In this document: one piece after another, positions 1 through 9,253 of the stretch
Numbering within the stretch: the stretch's first letter is position 1
Layout of the letters: the number at the start of each line of letters is the position of its first letter
NCBI RefSeq assembly: GCF_000426505.1
Contig: NZ_KE384532.1
Location: 325,910-389,909 of the forward strand
Length of the DNA: 64,000 nt
Source of the DNA: Nisaea denitrificans DSM 18348
Lineage (GTDB): Bacteria; Pseudomonadota; Alphaproteobacteria; Thalassobaculales; Thalassobaculaceae
Direction of reading: 5' to 3'
Position numbers and translations under genes: made by a program
The notes under the pieces: generated by a model
Database searches by the model: none
Seen by the model: the letters and a program-made list of their open reading frames with translations, nothing else
Told to the model about the DNA's origin: nothing

Positions 1-363
1 TTTCATATCCGCCACGCCGGGGCCGTAGGCGACATCGCCGTCTTTGGTAAAGGGGCGGTCTGCAACGGTGCCGTCCGGGAAGACGGTGTCCCGGTGGCCC
101 ATCAGCACGATATGCCGGTTGGCGCCGCCCGGAGCGGCCGAGATTTCGGCACGGATGCAATCCCCGAAGCTCTCGGCGCCGGTGCGTTCAGTCTTGATCC
201 CGGCGGCGTTCAGATGTGCCTCGATCTTTGCGCCGACCGCATCCACGCCGGGTTTGTTGTAGGTGCCGGATTCCGTGTTCACCAGCTCTTCGAGCAGGTC
301 GGTCATGGCGTCACGCTGGCCGTCCAGCCAGTTCAGAACCTCATCGATGGGTTTGCCGGTCAT
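1..363 (-). CDS. M20-family metallopeptidase, N-terminal part (cut by window edge)
   Basis: Reading the complement from the ATG at 361-363 gives 121 codons open to the window edge. The visible part has the M20 metal-binding stretch LMGHRDTVFPDGT, followed by RPF and AYGPGVADMK, which supply the first His and the bridging Asp of the di-zinc site. This arrangement resembles the glutamate carboxypeptidase (CPG2) branch that cleaves N-acyl or peptidyl amino acids. No signal peptide is visible, so it is probably cytoplasmic. It lies 45 bp downstream of the SDR gene on the same strand, so the two probably share a transcript. The dimerisation domain and remaining ligands lie outside the window, so the substrate cannot be inferred. 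Confidence 0.85.
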   Translation of the reverse strand, partial: MTGKPIDEVLNWLDGQRDAMTDLLEELVNTESGTYNKPGVDAVGAKIEAHLNAAGIKTERTGAESFGDCIRAEISAAPGGANRHIVLMGHRDTVFPDGTVADRPFTKDGDVAYGPGVADMK

Positions 364-408
364 TTTCTTTTCCTAGGTGAGCGGAGCGAGTGAGCTGGAG
401 CGCGAAGA

Positions 409-1170
409 TCAGATGTTCACGGAGAAGCCGCCATCGACCGGAATGGCCGTGCCGGTCACGAAATCGGACGCGGAGGCGGACAGGAAAACCGCGACGCCGG
501 CAAGATCTTCTGGATCGCCCCAGCGTTCGGCCGGGGTGCGGCCCTGGATACGCTCGTGCAGACCTTCGACGTCGATGCGGGCCTGCCGGGTCAGATCGGT
601 ATTGATCCAGCCGGGCAGAATGGCGTTCACCTGGATGTTTTCTGGCGCCCAGGCCACGGCCTGCGACTTGGTGAGCTGGACGATGCCGCCCTTGCTGGCA
701 GCGTAAGCGGCGCCGTAGCTGGAGCCGAAAATCGACAGCATGGAGCCGATATTGATGATCTTGCCGCCCTTGGCCGACAACAACGGGTAGGCCGCGTTGC
801 TGCAGATGAAGGCGCTGGTCAGGTTGGTATCGATGACTGTCCGCCAGTCCTGCAGCGACAGCTTGTGCGGCACGTTGCGGATATTGGTGCCGGCATTGTT
901 GATCAGGATATCAAGGCGACCGAACCGCTCTTTCGTTGCCGCCATGGCGGCCGCGCAATCTTCTTCGCTGGTCACGTCTGCGGCAAAGGCGCTGGCCTTG
1001 ACGCCGAGCGCTGTCAGCTTCCCTTCGGCGACGTTGTTCTTATCGGGATTGCGCCCGATCACCATGATTGACGCACCGGCCCTGGCAAGTCCTTCGGCCA
1101 TCGCCAGACCGATGCCGCCGTTGCCACCCGTTATCGCGGCGACCTTGCCGCTTAGATCGAAAGCTCCCAT
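409..1170 (-). CDS. SDR-family NAD(P)-dependent oxidoreductase
   Basis: This 253-residue protein has the length of a classical short-chain dehydrogenase. It starts with a Rossmann segment carrying TGGNGGIG (cofactor loop), then has the NNAG motif, the catalytic Ser in NIGSMLS, and YAASK (catalytic Tyr and Lys). It ends in the usual VDGGFSVNI. Family members oxidise or reduce sugar acids, polyols or ketones. KduD/gluconate dehydrogenase and glucose 1-dehydrogenase types look nearest, but the substrate is not readable from sequence. It is followed on the same strand by an M20 peptidase, hinting at a small catabolic operon. The 205 bp upstream separates it from a divergent sensor kinase. Confidence 0.88.
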   Translation of the reverse strand: MGAFDLSGKVAAITGGNGGIGLAMAEGLARAGASIMVIGRNPDKNNVAEGKLTALGVKASAFAADVTSEEDCAAAMAATKERFGRLDILINNAGTNIRNVPHKLSLQDWRTVIDTNLTSAFICSNAAYPLLSAKGGKIINIGSMLSIFGSSYGAAYAASKGGIVQLTKSQAVAWAPENIQVNAILPGWINTDLTRQARIDVEGLHERIQGRTPAERWGDPEDLAGVAVFLSASASDFVTGTAIPVDGGFSVNI

Positions 1171-1269
1171 CCCGGCCCCCTGCCTGATTTTGCTTCATGA
1201 CTTTGATGCGACCACTCTGATGGGCGCTGATGAAAAGTACAATGTCCGCGCCGGAAGGAGACCGGTGCC

Positions 1270-1278
1270 GGGGGGGGG
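1270..1278. repeat. Nine-G homopolymer in divergent intergenic region
   Basis: An uninterrupted run of nine G lies between the SDR start (1170) and the kinase start (1376). Runs of this length can slip during replication or be sequencing artefacts. Nothing else in this 205-bp gap is recognised beyond a moderately AT-rich stretch around 1300-1330. Confidence 0.6.
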
Positions 1279-1375
1279 CTGCGTTCATCTTGCATTGAGT
1301 AATATGAGATTTTACCGCTTCTTAACATCTGGCCTTTAGCGTGCATTTTCTGCAATTGCGGGGAAATTCGACGGA

Positions 1376-4051
1376 ATGCATCGGGCTTTCAACCGGAAAT
1401 CAGACTGGCGTATCTGCGTTGGGTTGCCCGCTTTTGTGGGGGCTGTTTTCGCGCTCCATGGCGGCGCTCTCGGGTGGTTTTTGGGGCAGGCGATCTCCGG
1501 CCCGTTCTGGATTTTAGAGCAGGCGATTGTGGTTACCGCCGTCACCGGGTTGGCGGTTTATTATTTCCTGCATCTGAGGTCGGGTGTTCCCGCTGACGGT
1601 TCCGCGCCGGCGGCGGCGAACTCGCTGCCGGAAATCACGGCGTGGGGCCATGCGGAGCGGATCGGGCAAATTGGATACTGGTACTGGACGCTCGACGGCG
1701 ACGATATTTTCTGGTCTGACGGCGCATTCCGTATTCTAGATCTGGATCGGGCCACCACAACGGCGAAATGGAACTCGTTTCTGCTGTCTGTGCACCCCGA
1801 AGAACGTGATGAAATCCACCGTTGGTTTCGCCAAGCCTGGAAGATTGACTCCGAGAGCGCTACCGAATGCCGCATTCTTCGCCCGGATGGCAGCGTTCGC
1901 TCGGTGGAGGCGCGAATGGGACCCCTGTTCGAGAATGGCCGGAAGACAGCCGTATGCGGCACTCTGATGGATGTCACCGAGCGTGTTGAGCGTCTCAACG
2001 AGATCCAGATCCTGAACAACGATCAGGAAGAATTGGTCGAGCAGAGAACAGCCGAGCTTCGTGCTGAAATCTCGAAGCGCAAGGCTATCCAGGCGGAGCT
2101 TGAATTCAGCGAAGAGAAGCATCGGAACACCATCGACAGCGCCGCCGATGCGATCATCAGCGTCGATCCAGATGGACGGATTACGTCGGCGAACCAGGCT
2201 GTCGAAACAATATTTGGTTTTTCTCTGAAAACCCTTGTTGGCCAACCGGTTACGGTCCTCATGGATGCGAGTATGGCGGATGTCCACCAATCCTGGGTTC
2301 AGCGCTTTCTTGAGACAGGCAAAAGTTCGATCATCGGCCGCACAACCGAGCTGGAAGGGCGGCGCGCGGATGGTGCTCTTTTCCCGATTGAGCTTTCGGT
2401 GAGCGAAGTCAGCACTGCCGGAAGCCGTTCCTTCACTGCGATTATCCGGGATATCACCAAGCGCAAACTCGCCGAGCGTGAGACACAGAGGAACGCCGAG
2501 CGTTTGCGCGAGATTCTCGAATTCTGCCCGATGGGTGTTTCTATCTTTTCCGTCAAGGATTTGCGCCGCCTGTTCATGAACCACCGGAATGTCGAGCTGA
2601 GTGGCTTTCGGGACCCAGAGTCGGGGGGCGAGGTGAAGATCGAGGACACTTTCGTCGACGGTGTTTTTCCCAAGGCGCTTCGGGATCGGATAGTGGCGGG
2701 CGAGGACGTATCCGCATTCGAAGTCGAACGGGTTCGGGCAGACGGCTCCCGCTGGTGGAGCCTGTTATCGGCCAAGCGGATCGATTTCGAAGGTGTCCCC
2801 TCCGTGATTGCCTGGCAGTCCGATATCACCGAGCGCCGCAAGTGGGAAAAGATGCTGCTCGAGAAAGAAGAGCAGCTGCGATCAACCATCAACAATGCGC
2901 CTGCGGGAATCATCCTGACAGATGAGCACATGAAAATTGTCGTGGCCAATGATCAGCTACGGGACATTCTCGATGTCCCGCGCGAGATGATGGAACCCGG
3001 CTGCGACTACACGGAAATAATCCGCTATGTGGCCGAGCGGGGTGACTATGGTCCCGAAGCCGACCGGACTCGCGAAGTTGTTCTGTCATCACTGGTTACT
3101 CCGACGGCGCGCCCTTTCGAATATACGTCTAGAGCAGGCAAGGCCTTCAGCGTGCGGCGTCACCCCGTCGGGGATGGAAGCGTTGTCACGATTGCGGTGG
3201 ACGTGACCGAGCAGAAACAGGCCGAGGAGCGTTTGCGGCAGGCCCTCTGGGATCTTGAACTGGCGCAGGACGAGCTGGTCCAGGCGGAAAAAATGGCGTC
3301 CCTCGGAGGTCTCGTCGCCGGGGTTGCGCACGAGATCAATACGCCTATCGGAACCGCCTTGACCGCGTCGACACATGTTCGCGAGGAGACACTCAAGATT
3401 GGGGCTGCCTTTGAAAGCAATGCCGTCAAGCGCTCTCAGTTAGAGGGATATCTTTCGATAGCCGATGAGGGCAGCAGGATTATCGAGAGCAACCTGGGGC
3501 GGGCTGCGGAGTTGATCCGAAGCTTCAAGCAGGTTGCCGTCGACCAGTCGAGTGAAGAGCGTCGATCGTTTAACGTCGATTCATACTTGCACGAGATCAT
3601 TCAGAGCCTGAAGCCGCAGCTCAGAGCCTATCCCAATGTGGACCTGGTTCTGGAAGCCGATGCGGATGTTGTGATCGACAGTTTTCCTGGTGCGTTCTCC
3701 CAGATCCTCTCGAACTTGCTTGTCAATGCGCTGACGCATGCCTTTGGGCAGGAAGGTCAAGAGCAGGACGGCCGGGGGCAAGTTCTGATCCGGACGATCC
3801 TCTTTGGCGATCAGGTCAGGATCAGCTTTGAGGATAATGGAAAAGGCATGAGTGCCAATGTGCGTGAGCACATCTTCGAGCCGTTTTTTACCACCCGGCG
3901 CGGATCCGGTGGTAGCGGACTCGGAATGCATATTGTGTATAACCTGGTGACAACAACACTGGCCGGCACCATTCGGTGTTTCAGTAATCTGGGAGAGGGA
4001 ACGCGTTTCGACATAACCCTCCCGATCAAGTCGGAGACCGCCGATGACTGA
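1376..4051 (+). CDS. Membrane-anchored multi-PAS sensor histidine kinase
   Basis: An 891-residue hybrid-free sensor kinase. Two hydrophobic helices occupy about residues 10-65. Four PAS-like domains follow (about 90-200, 245-365, 370-495 and 500-620), several closing with DxTER or DITKRK-type ends, and a coiled coil lies around 205-240. The phosphoacceptor is His652 in the H-box GVAHEINTPIG. A HATPase_c domain follows with an N-box (SNLLVNALTHAF), G1 (EDNGKGM), F-box (FEPFFTT) and G2 (GSGLGMHI). It overlaps the next gene by 8 bp, a response regulator with an HD-GYP output, so the two are almost certainly a cognate pair acting on c-di-GMP. The input is unknown: no heme or flavin signature is evident. 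Confidence 0.93.
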   Translation: MHRAFNRKSDWRICVGLPAFVGAVFALHGGALGWFLGQAISGPFWILEQAIVVTAVTGLAVYYFLHLRSGVPADGSAPAAANSLPEITAWGHAERIGQIGYWYWTLDGDDIFWSDGAFRILDLDRATTTAKWNSFLLSVHPEERDEIHRWFRQAWKIDSESATECRILRPDGSVRSVEARMGPLFENGRKTAVCGTLMDVTERVERLNEIQILNNDQEELVEQRTAELRAEISKRKAIQAELEFSEEKHRNTIDSAADAIISVDPDGRITSANQAVETIFGFSLKTLVGQPVTVLMDASMADVHQSWVQRFLETGKSSIIGRTTELEGRRADGALFPIELSVSEVSTAGSRSFTAIIRDITKRKLAERETQRNAERLREILEFCPMGVSIFSVKDLRRLFMNHRNVELSGFRDPESGGEVKIEDTFVDGVFPKALRDRIVAGEDVSAFEVERVRADGSRWWSLLSAKRIDFEGVPSVIAWQSDITERRKWEKMLLEKEEQLRSTINNAPAGIILTDEHMKIVVANDQLRDILDVPREMMEPGCDYTEIIRYVAERGDYGPEADRTREVVLSSLVTPTARPFEYTSRAGKAFSVRRHPVGDGSVVTIAVDVTEQKQAEERLRQALWDLELAQDELVQAEKMASLGGLVAGVAHEINTPIGTALTASTHVREETLKIGAAFESNAVKRSQLEGYLSIADEGSRIIESNLGRAAELIRSFKQVAVDQSSEERRSFNVDSYLHEIIQSLKPQLRAYPNVDLVLEADADVVIDSFPGAFSQILSNLLVNALTHAFGQEGQEQDGRGQVLIRTILFGDQVRISFEDNGKGMSANVREHIFEPFFTTRRGSGGSGLGMHIVYNLVTTTLAGTIRCFSNLGEGTRFDITLPIKSETADD

Positions 4052-5624
4052 TGATGACGCCCTCATTTTTGCCGCTGAGGACCACGGCGAGGCCGATCAG
4101 GGCCGGGCTCAAGCCGCACAGTCAAAATGGAAAGTCGTCATTATCGACGACGATCCGGGCATGCACGACGTCACCAAGCTGACGTTGGCGGATTTCGAGT
4201 TCGCGGGCCGCGGGCTGAATTTCATCAGTTGCTATTCCGGGGCGGAAGCCAAGGAAGTTTTGGCCGATCATCAGGATGCGGCGCTGATCCTGCTGGACGT
4301 GGTCATGGAGACCGAGGATGCGGGCCTGCAGGTGGCTCGGTATATCCGTGGAGAACTCAATAACTGGCGCTCGCGTATCGTACTCCGGACAGGCCAGCCC
4401 GGCCAGGCGCCGGAGCGGAAGGTCATCGCCGATTACGATATCAACGATTACAAAGAGAAGACCGACCTCACCGCGACGAAACTGTTTACCCTGCTGTGCA
4501 GCTCGCTCAGATCCTATCGGGATATCGTGACGATTGAGCAGAACAAACGCGGTCTGGAGCACGTGATCAAGGCCTCGGCCAACGTGTTCGAGCTCAAGTC
4601 GATAAACAAGTTCGCCGAAGGCGCGCTTGAGCAACTCACCGCGCTTCTCCACCTCGACCCGAGCGCCGTCTATATGCACAAGGACGCGTCGGCGCCCGGT
4701 GGTCTTGCTGCCTCCTTTTCTGGAGACAAACTCCGTATTCTTGCCGCGACCGGCGCTTTTGGCTCCTATGCGGGAGACGATGCAAAGCACGTCCTGCCCG
4801 AAGATGTGGTTGGCCGGCTGGAAGAGGCGATCAAGGGTCGGGCGAGCCATTATGGAGACGGTGATTTCGTCGGCTTTTTCGAAGACCGCCAGGGTGCCGT
4901 CAACCTGACCTATATGTCCGGCGTCGGTTCGATCAGCGACGTGGACCAGCGCCTTCTGGAGCTTTTCATCCAGAATGTTTCCATCGCTTTCGAAAACGCG
5001 CAGTTGCATGAGGATGTCGCCAGCACCCAGCGCGAGATCGTCTATATGCTCGGTGAAGCGGTGGAGACCCGGTCACAGGAAACCGGAAACCATGTGAAGC
5101 GGGTCGCCGAAATCAGCCGTATCCTCGCCGCCGCCTACGGACTCGAGGAAGAAGAGGTCGAGCTGATCAAGCTCGCCTCGCCGTTGCATGACATCGGCAA
5201 GATCGGTGTCCCGGACGCGATTTTGAACAAGCCCGGTAAACTCGATTCCGAGGAGTGGGAGATCATGAAATCCCACGCCGCACTCGGGCACAGGATGCTT
5301 TCCGGTTCCAGTCGGAAGATCCTGAAGGCGGCCTCCGTCATTGCGCTTGAGCACCATGAGAAATGGGATGGCTCCGGCTATCCCCATGGCAAGAAGGGTG
5401 ACGATATTCACATCTATGGCCGGCTGACGGCGATTGCAGATGTGTTCGATGCTCTCGGTAGCGATCGTTGCTACAAGAAGGCTTGGCCGCTGGACCGGAT
5501 CGTGAGCATCATGGAAGAAGAACGGGGCCGCCATTTCGATCCGCAGGGTGTGGATCTTTTCATGGCGAACTTCGATGAAATCGTGGCCGTGCGCGAACGC
5601 TTTGCGGATTCTTTTACCGAATAG
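4044..5624 (+). CDS. Response regulator with DUF3369 and HD-GYP c-di-GMP phosphodiesterase domain
   Basis: 526 residues in three parts. The N-terminal receiver domain has IIDDDPG, phosphoacceptor Asp85 in LILLDVV, and the conserved Lys in DYKEKT. The middle (about 180-330) is a GAF-like DUF3369 region. The C-terminal HD-GYP domain has His382-Asp383 in LHDIGKIGVPD, HHEKWDGSGYP with GYP at 445-447, and ADVFDAL. HD-GYP proteins hydrolyse c-di-GMP to pGpG or GMP using a di- or trinuclear metal site, and all usual ligands appear present, so activity is expected. The start codon lies inside the 3' end of the kinase gene (8-bp overlap), implying translational coupling. Phosphorylation by that kinase probably controls the phosphodiesterase. 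Confidence 0.93.
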   Translation: MTDDDALIFAAEDHGEADQGRAQAAQSKWKVVIIDDDPGMHDVTKLTLADFEFAGRGLNFISCYSGAEAKEVLADHQDAALILLDVVMETEDAGLQVARYIRGELNNWRSRIVLRTGQPGQAPERKVIADYDINDYKEKTDLTATKLFTLLCSSLRSYRDIVTIEQNKRGLEHVIKASANVFELKSINKFAEGALEQLTALLHLDPSAVYMHKDASAPGGLAASFSGDKLRILAATGAFGSYAGDDAKHVLPEDVVGRLEEAIKGRASHYGDGDFVGFFEDRQGAVNLTYMSGVGSISDVDQRLLELFIQNVSIAFENAQLHEDVASTQREIVYMLGEAVETRSQETGNHVKRVAEISRILAAAYGLEEEEVELIKLASPLHDIGKIGVPDAILNKPGKLDSEEWEIMKSHAALGHRMLSGSSRKILKAASVIALEHHEKWDGSGYPHGKKGDDIHIYGRLTAIADVFDALGSDRCYKKAWPLDRIVSIMEEERGRHFDPQGVDLFMANFDEIVAVRERFADSFTE

Positions 5625-5828
5625 GAATAGGCGCGGAGAATTTTTCGTCCGGGGCGTTACAGGTCCATTTTGTGAAATTGTGGTAGCGGGTTCGTTGCTG
5701 CGGTGGATCAACCCGATGTCAAAAATCTTCTGACTGTCAGGAAAGTTTCCATTTTATGCGGGTCGGAGACAGGCAACACTCAATCCATCCAGAGTGACAC
5801 CATTGCCTCATGAACCGGAGCCATGACT

Positions 5829-6662
5829 ATGACTGATGCCGCATCTGCGCCTTTGCCGACCCTTGGTGCGGCCATGCCCTCTCGCATGCTCGCGCATTAC
5901 CGGGACTGGTTGATCGACGGCCAGCGCGACCTGGAAATCCAGGATTTCTTCAAGGCCGAGGTTTTGAACGGCGACTGGAAGCCGCTGGCAGCGGATATCA
6001 GGAAGCAGCTATCCGGGTATGAGGGACGGCTTGGCATTCACGGCCCGTTCTGGGGCTTTACCATCGATACGATGGACCCGGATGTCCGCGATGTCGTGAA
6101 AAAGCGGATGATGCAGGGCCTCGATGCCTGCGAGGAAATCGGCGCGACGCAGATGGTCGTGCACAGCCCGTTCACCACCTGGGACTATAACAATTTCGAC
6201 AACAAGCCCGGTAGCATGGAAGACGCAATCGGACGGGTGCATGCCACGCTGGGCGAAGCGGTGAAGCGGGCCGAGGCGATCGGCGTGACGCTGGTGATCG
6301 AGAATATCGAGGATATCGATCCGCGCTGGCGCGTCCGGCTGGCCGAGTCTTTCGAAAGCGAGCGGGTCCGCGTCTCCATCGACACCGGGCACGCGCATTA
6401 TGCTCACGGCTCGACCGGTGCGCCGCCAGTCGACTATTACGTCGTTGCCGCCGGCAACATGCTGGAGCATGTGCACCTGCAGGATGCGGATGGCTACGCC
6501 GACCGGCACTGGGTAATGGGTGAGGGAACGATCCGCTGGGCCTCAGTTTTCCGGGCACTCTCTCAGCTGACCTCCAATCCTCGCCTTATCCTGGAGTTGA
6601 GGGATCACACGCGCATCTTCGACGCGGCGGATTATTTGGTGAAAGCCGGTCTGGCGCGCTGA
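5829..6662 (+). CDS. Sugar phosphate isomerase/epimerase-like TIM-barrel protein
   Basis: 277 residues of the AP-endonuclease-2/xylose-isomerase-like TIM barrel family. Visible metal-site pieces are MVVHSPF (His after strand), LVIENIED (Glu), VSIDTGHAH (Asp and His) and HVHLQDADG (His-x-His...Asp), close to the usual E-D-H-E set. Members isomerise or epimerise sugars or inositol derivatives, and the substrate here is unknown. The ATG at 5829 is preferred because GGAG at 5817-5820 lies 8 nt upstream; an ATG at 5823 sits too close to it. No signal peptide is seen. A beta-carbonic anhydrase follows 70 bp downstream on the same strand, without an obvious functional link. Confidence 0.8.
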   Translation: MTDAASAPLPTLGAAMPSRMLAHYRDWLIDGQRDLEIQDFFKAEVLNGDWKPLAADIRKQLSGYEGRLGIHGPFWGFTIDTMDPDVRDVVKKRMMQGLDACEEIGATQMVVHSPFTTWDYNNFDNKPGSMEDAIGRVHATLGEAVKRAEAIGVTLVIENIEDIDPRWRVRLAESFESERVRVSIDTGHAHYAHGSTGAPPVDYYVVAAGNMLEHVHLQDADGYADRHWVMGEGTIRWASVFRALSQLTSNPRLILELRDHTRIFDAADYLVKAGLAR

Positions 6663-6732
6663 TCCGGGCAGTTTTTCTTTCGCAAAGCGGCATCAGCGCT
6701 TATATCCATCCAACTTGTCTTTGGAGGGATGG

Positions 6733-7392
6733 ATGGCATCGATTCCGGATTTATCAGGCTTGCTGCAGCACAATGTGGAGTGGGCCGAAGGAAAACTGCG
6801 GGAAGATCCGCACTATTTCGAGCGCCTGTCCGGATTGCAGACCCCGGATTATCTATGGATTGGCTGTTCGGACAGCCGGGTTCCGGCGAATGTCATCACC
6901 GGGCTCGCACCCGGCGAGGTCTTCGTGCATCGCAATGTCGCGAACTTGGTTCATCCCGGTGATCTGAACCTTCTGTCGGTGCTGGAATTCGCCATCGGCG
7001 TGCTGCACGTCAAGCATGTGATCGTTTGCGGCCACTATGGCTGTGGTGGCGTTCATGCGGCGGTGGACGGCAATGCGCATGGCATCGTCGATCACTGGCT
7101 GCAGCCGATCCGCGATGTCGCCGAGCGCTACGAGGACGAGCTTCACAGCTGCTCCGGAGACGATGCCCGGCACAACAGGCTCTGCGAGCTGAATGTCAGG
7201 GCGCAGGTGCAGACACTTGCCCGCACACCGATCGTCCGGGCGACCTGGGAAGCAGGCACGCCGTTGCATCTGCACGGCTGGGCCTACGGTCTCGGCGATG
7301 GCCGGATCCGGGATCTGAAGTGCACCGTCAGCGGCCCCGAAGGGCTGATTTCCCGAAAGGTGGCACAGAGCGGAACGGGCAGCGACGCCTAG
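6733..7392 (+). CDS. Beta-class carbonic anhydrase
   Basis: 219 residues. It catalyses CO2 + H2O to bicarbonate at a zinc site in the cytoplasm. Zn ligands and the active dyad are visible: Cys45-x-Asp47-x-Arg49 in GCSDSRVPA, and His101-x2-Cys104 in CGHYGCGGV. RNVAN and the GDLN loop are also typical. The ATG at 6733 is favoured over a TTG at 6715 because GGAGG (6723-6727) is well placed before it. The stop codon overlaps by 4 bp the stop of the convergent methyltransferase gene, so the two 3' ends have no separate terminator. Length and motifs are normal for an active enzyme. Confidence 0.95.
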   Translation: MASIPDLSGLLQHNVEWAEGKLREDPHYFERLSGLQTPDYLWIGCSDSRVPANVITGLAPGEVFVHRNVANLVHPGDLNLLSVLEFAIGVLHVKHVIVCGHYGCGGVHAAVDGNAHGIVDHWLQPIRDVAERYEDELHSCSGDDARHNRLCELNVRAQVQTLARTPIVRATWEAGTPLHLHGWAYGLGDGRIRDLKCTVSGPEGLISRKVAQSGTGSDA

Positions 7393-8315
7393 GGTGTCTT
7401 TCTGCCGGGAGCTGCAATTTCTCCGGTTGGCAGCTCTGTTGCTCCCAATGCATCGGACAGCCGGTGCGCGGCGCTGCCGGGCCTGAGGGGCTTTTGCTGG
7501 GAGGCATGCGGAGCCCAGCCCGTCAGGTAGAGAATCTGGAAGCTGGCGGCGATCCGGCCATCGGATGTGCCGTGGCGCTGCTGGTAGATTTCGGCGGCGC
7601 GGAGGAAAACGCTCTTCGGTGTGAGGGTCTTGCGCCGGGCTGCCACGGCGTTGCCTTCGCCCATGCCGCGAAGCTCCCGCATCAGCAGGAAGGCATTCTC
7701 GTAGGTCACCGTCAGCAGGTCGCTGTCGACCACCGGCAGCGCGAACCCGGCCCGTTGCATCAGGCCAGCCGCATCCTGCAGTTCGGCGAAGGGAGAGACG
7801 CGCGGGCCGGCACCGCCGAGCACGTCGCTTTCCGCTTCCGTCAGCACCGCGCGCAACTCGTGGAGGGTCTCGCCGCCCAGCATGGCACCGAGGAAAAGGC
7901 CGTCTGGCTTCAGGCATTGCCGGGCCTGCACGAGCGCACCCGGCAGATCGTTCACCCAATGCAGCGAAAGCGCGCTGACGACGGCGTCGAAGCTGGCCGG
8001 TGCGAAGGGCAGGAGTTCTTCTTCCGCCGCAATGGCAGGGCCATGCTTCCCGGCCTGTAATGCGAACTGTTCCGACGGGTCCATCCCGACGATCCATTCG
8101 ACACCAAGGCGCGGGTCCAGGCTGTCGCGCAGCAAGCCGCTATGGCAGCCGAGATCGAGCAGACGCGGGAACTGGCGCTGGATGTCGCCCATGCGGTCCG
8201 CGACACGCTCGGAGATCTCCCTTTTCAGGAAATCATGGTCGGCGAAGCCTGGGGCGGCGCGGTCCCGGTTGCGGCGGACCTGCTGGCGGTCGAAGACAAG
8301 CATCTGATCGGTCAT
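7389..8315 (-). CDS. SAM-dependent methyltransferase-fold protein (BioC/NDUFAF5-like)
   Basis: About 308 residues from the ATG at 8315; another ATG at 8333 would add six residues. Neither has a strong ribosome site. Motif I of a class I methyltransferase is seen in LLDLGCHSG, and later motifs in VGMDPSE, FDAVVSALSLHWVNDLPGAL and PDGLFLGAMLGG. The opening (VFDRQQVRRNRDRAA) and overall length match the alphaproteobacterial relatives of mitochondrial NDUFAF5, a complex I assembly factor, and BioC. Which of the two roles applies cannot be settled: no biotin genes are adjacent. It is divergent from comF, a pairing I recall as common in Rhodospirillales. Confidence 0.82.
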   Translation of the reverse strand: MTDQMLVFDRQQVRRNRDRAAPGFADHDFLKREISERVADRMGDIQRQFPRLLDLGCHSGLLRDSLDPRLGVEWIVGMDPSEQFALQAGKHGPAIAAEEELLPFAPASFDAVVSALSLHWVNDLPGALVQARQCLKPDGLFLGAMLGGETLHELRAVLTEAESDVLGGAGPRVSPFAELQDAAGLMQRAGFALPVVDSDLLTVTYENAFLLMRELRGMGEGNAVAARRKTLTPKSVFLRAAEIYQQRHGTSDGRIAASFQILYLTGWAPHASQQKPLRPGSAAHRLSDALGATELPTGEIAAPGRKTP

Positions 8316-8412
8316 GGCGCCGATATAGTCCATCGCGGCCGCCGGGGAAATGTTTCTGGCCCTCCCATGCCATCAATATCTGGCCGGAAAGGCGGGGGAG
8401 CGTGGCGACAGT

Positions 8413-9153
8413 ATGATCGGAAGTCTTGGCAGGCCGGCCTTGCATCTCGGGCGGAGGTTGTTCGACCTGGTGCTGCCGCCGCGCTGCAAGAAATGCGGCG
8501 CGCTTGTGGTCGAGGATGACGGGCTTTGCGCCGAGTGCTGGTCGGCGGTGACGTTCCTCGGGCCGCCGTGGTGTGACCGCTGCGGGTTGCCATTCGACTA
8601 CGATGTTGGTGCCGGTGCCCTGTGCGGCGACTGCGTTAGAGGGGCGTCATTGTTTGAACTGGCCCGGTCGGCGCTGGCCTATGACGATGCCTGCCGGGAG
8701 ATGATCCTGCGTTTCAAACATGGCGGCGACGAGACACTGTCCCGACTGTTCGCCCGCTGGATGGCAATCGCCGGTGCGGAGCTTTTCGCGGAACCGGCCG
8801 TGATCGTGCCCGTGCCGCTGCATCCGTGGAGGCGGATCAGACGGCGGTTTAACCAGTCCGCATTGTTGGCGGCGGAGCTTTCACGTTTGACGGGGCTGGC
8901 CGACGATCCGCTGTCGCTCGTCCGGGTGAAGCGCACGCCCAGCCAGGGCGGGCTCGGCAAATCGGCTCGCACGCTGAATGTGCGCGGGGCTTTCGCGGTC
9001 GATCCAGGCCGGCGGGAGCGAATTGCGGGGCGACGCATTATCCTGGTCGACGATGTCTGGACCTCCGGCGCCACCGCAGAGGCCTGTATCAGGGCCTGCC
9101 GGAAGGCGGGTTCGGGGCCCGTCAGTTTGCTCACCGTGGCGCGCGTGATGTAA
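8413..9153 (+). CDS. ComF-family phosphoribosyltransferase-like protein
   Basis: 246 residues. The N-terminal zinc-finger-like part has CKKCGA, CAECW, CDRCGLPF and CGDC. The C-terminal half is a type I phosphoribosyltransferase fold with the PRPP loop IILVDDVWTSGATAEA. ComF proteins are required for DNA uptake in competent bacteria and are linked to recombination; many non-competent species carry them too. An ATG at 8350 is open, but the ATG at 8413 gives the normal ComF N terminus and follows a G-rich site (about 8393-8400). A glutaredoxin gene follows about 100 bp downstream. Confidence 0.9.
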   Translation: MIGSLGRPALHLGRRLFDLVLPPRCKKCGALVVEDDGLCAECWSAVTFLGPPWCDRCGLPFDYDVGAGALCGDCVRGASLFELARSALAYDDACREMILRFKHGGDETLSRLFARWMAIAGAELFAEPAVIVPVPLHPWRRIRRRFNQSALLAAELSRLTGLADDPLSLVRVKRTPSQGGLGKSARTLNVRGAFAVDPGRRERIAGRRIILVDDVWTSGATAEACIRACRKAGSGPVSLLTVARVM

Positions 9154-9253
9154 TCCTTGCGGCTGCCGCTTGCGTCTGTTCGCGCGAAATGCTGGATTGA
9201 GGGGCTCAGAATGCCCACTTGGATGCGGCAAGCCTTCTCAAGGAGATCACTCG

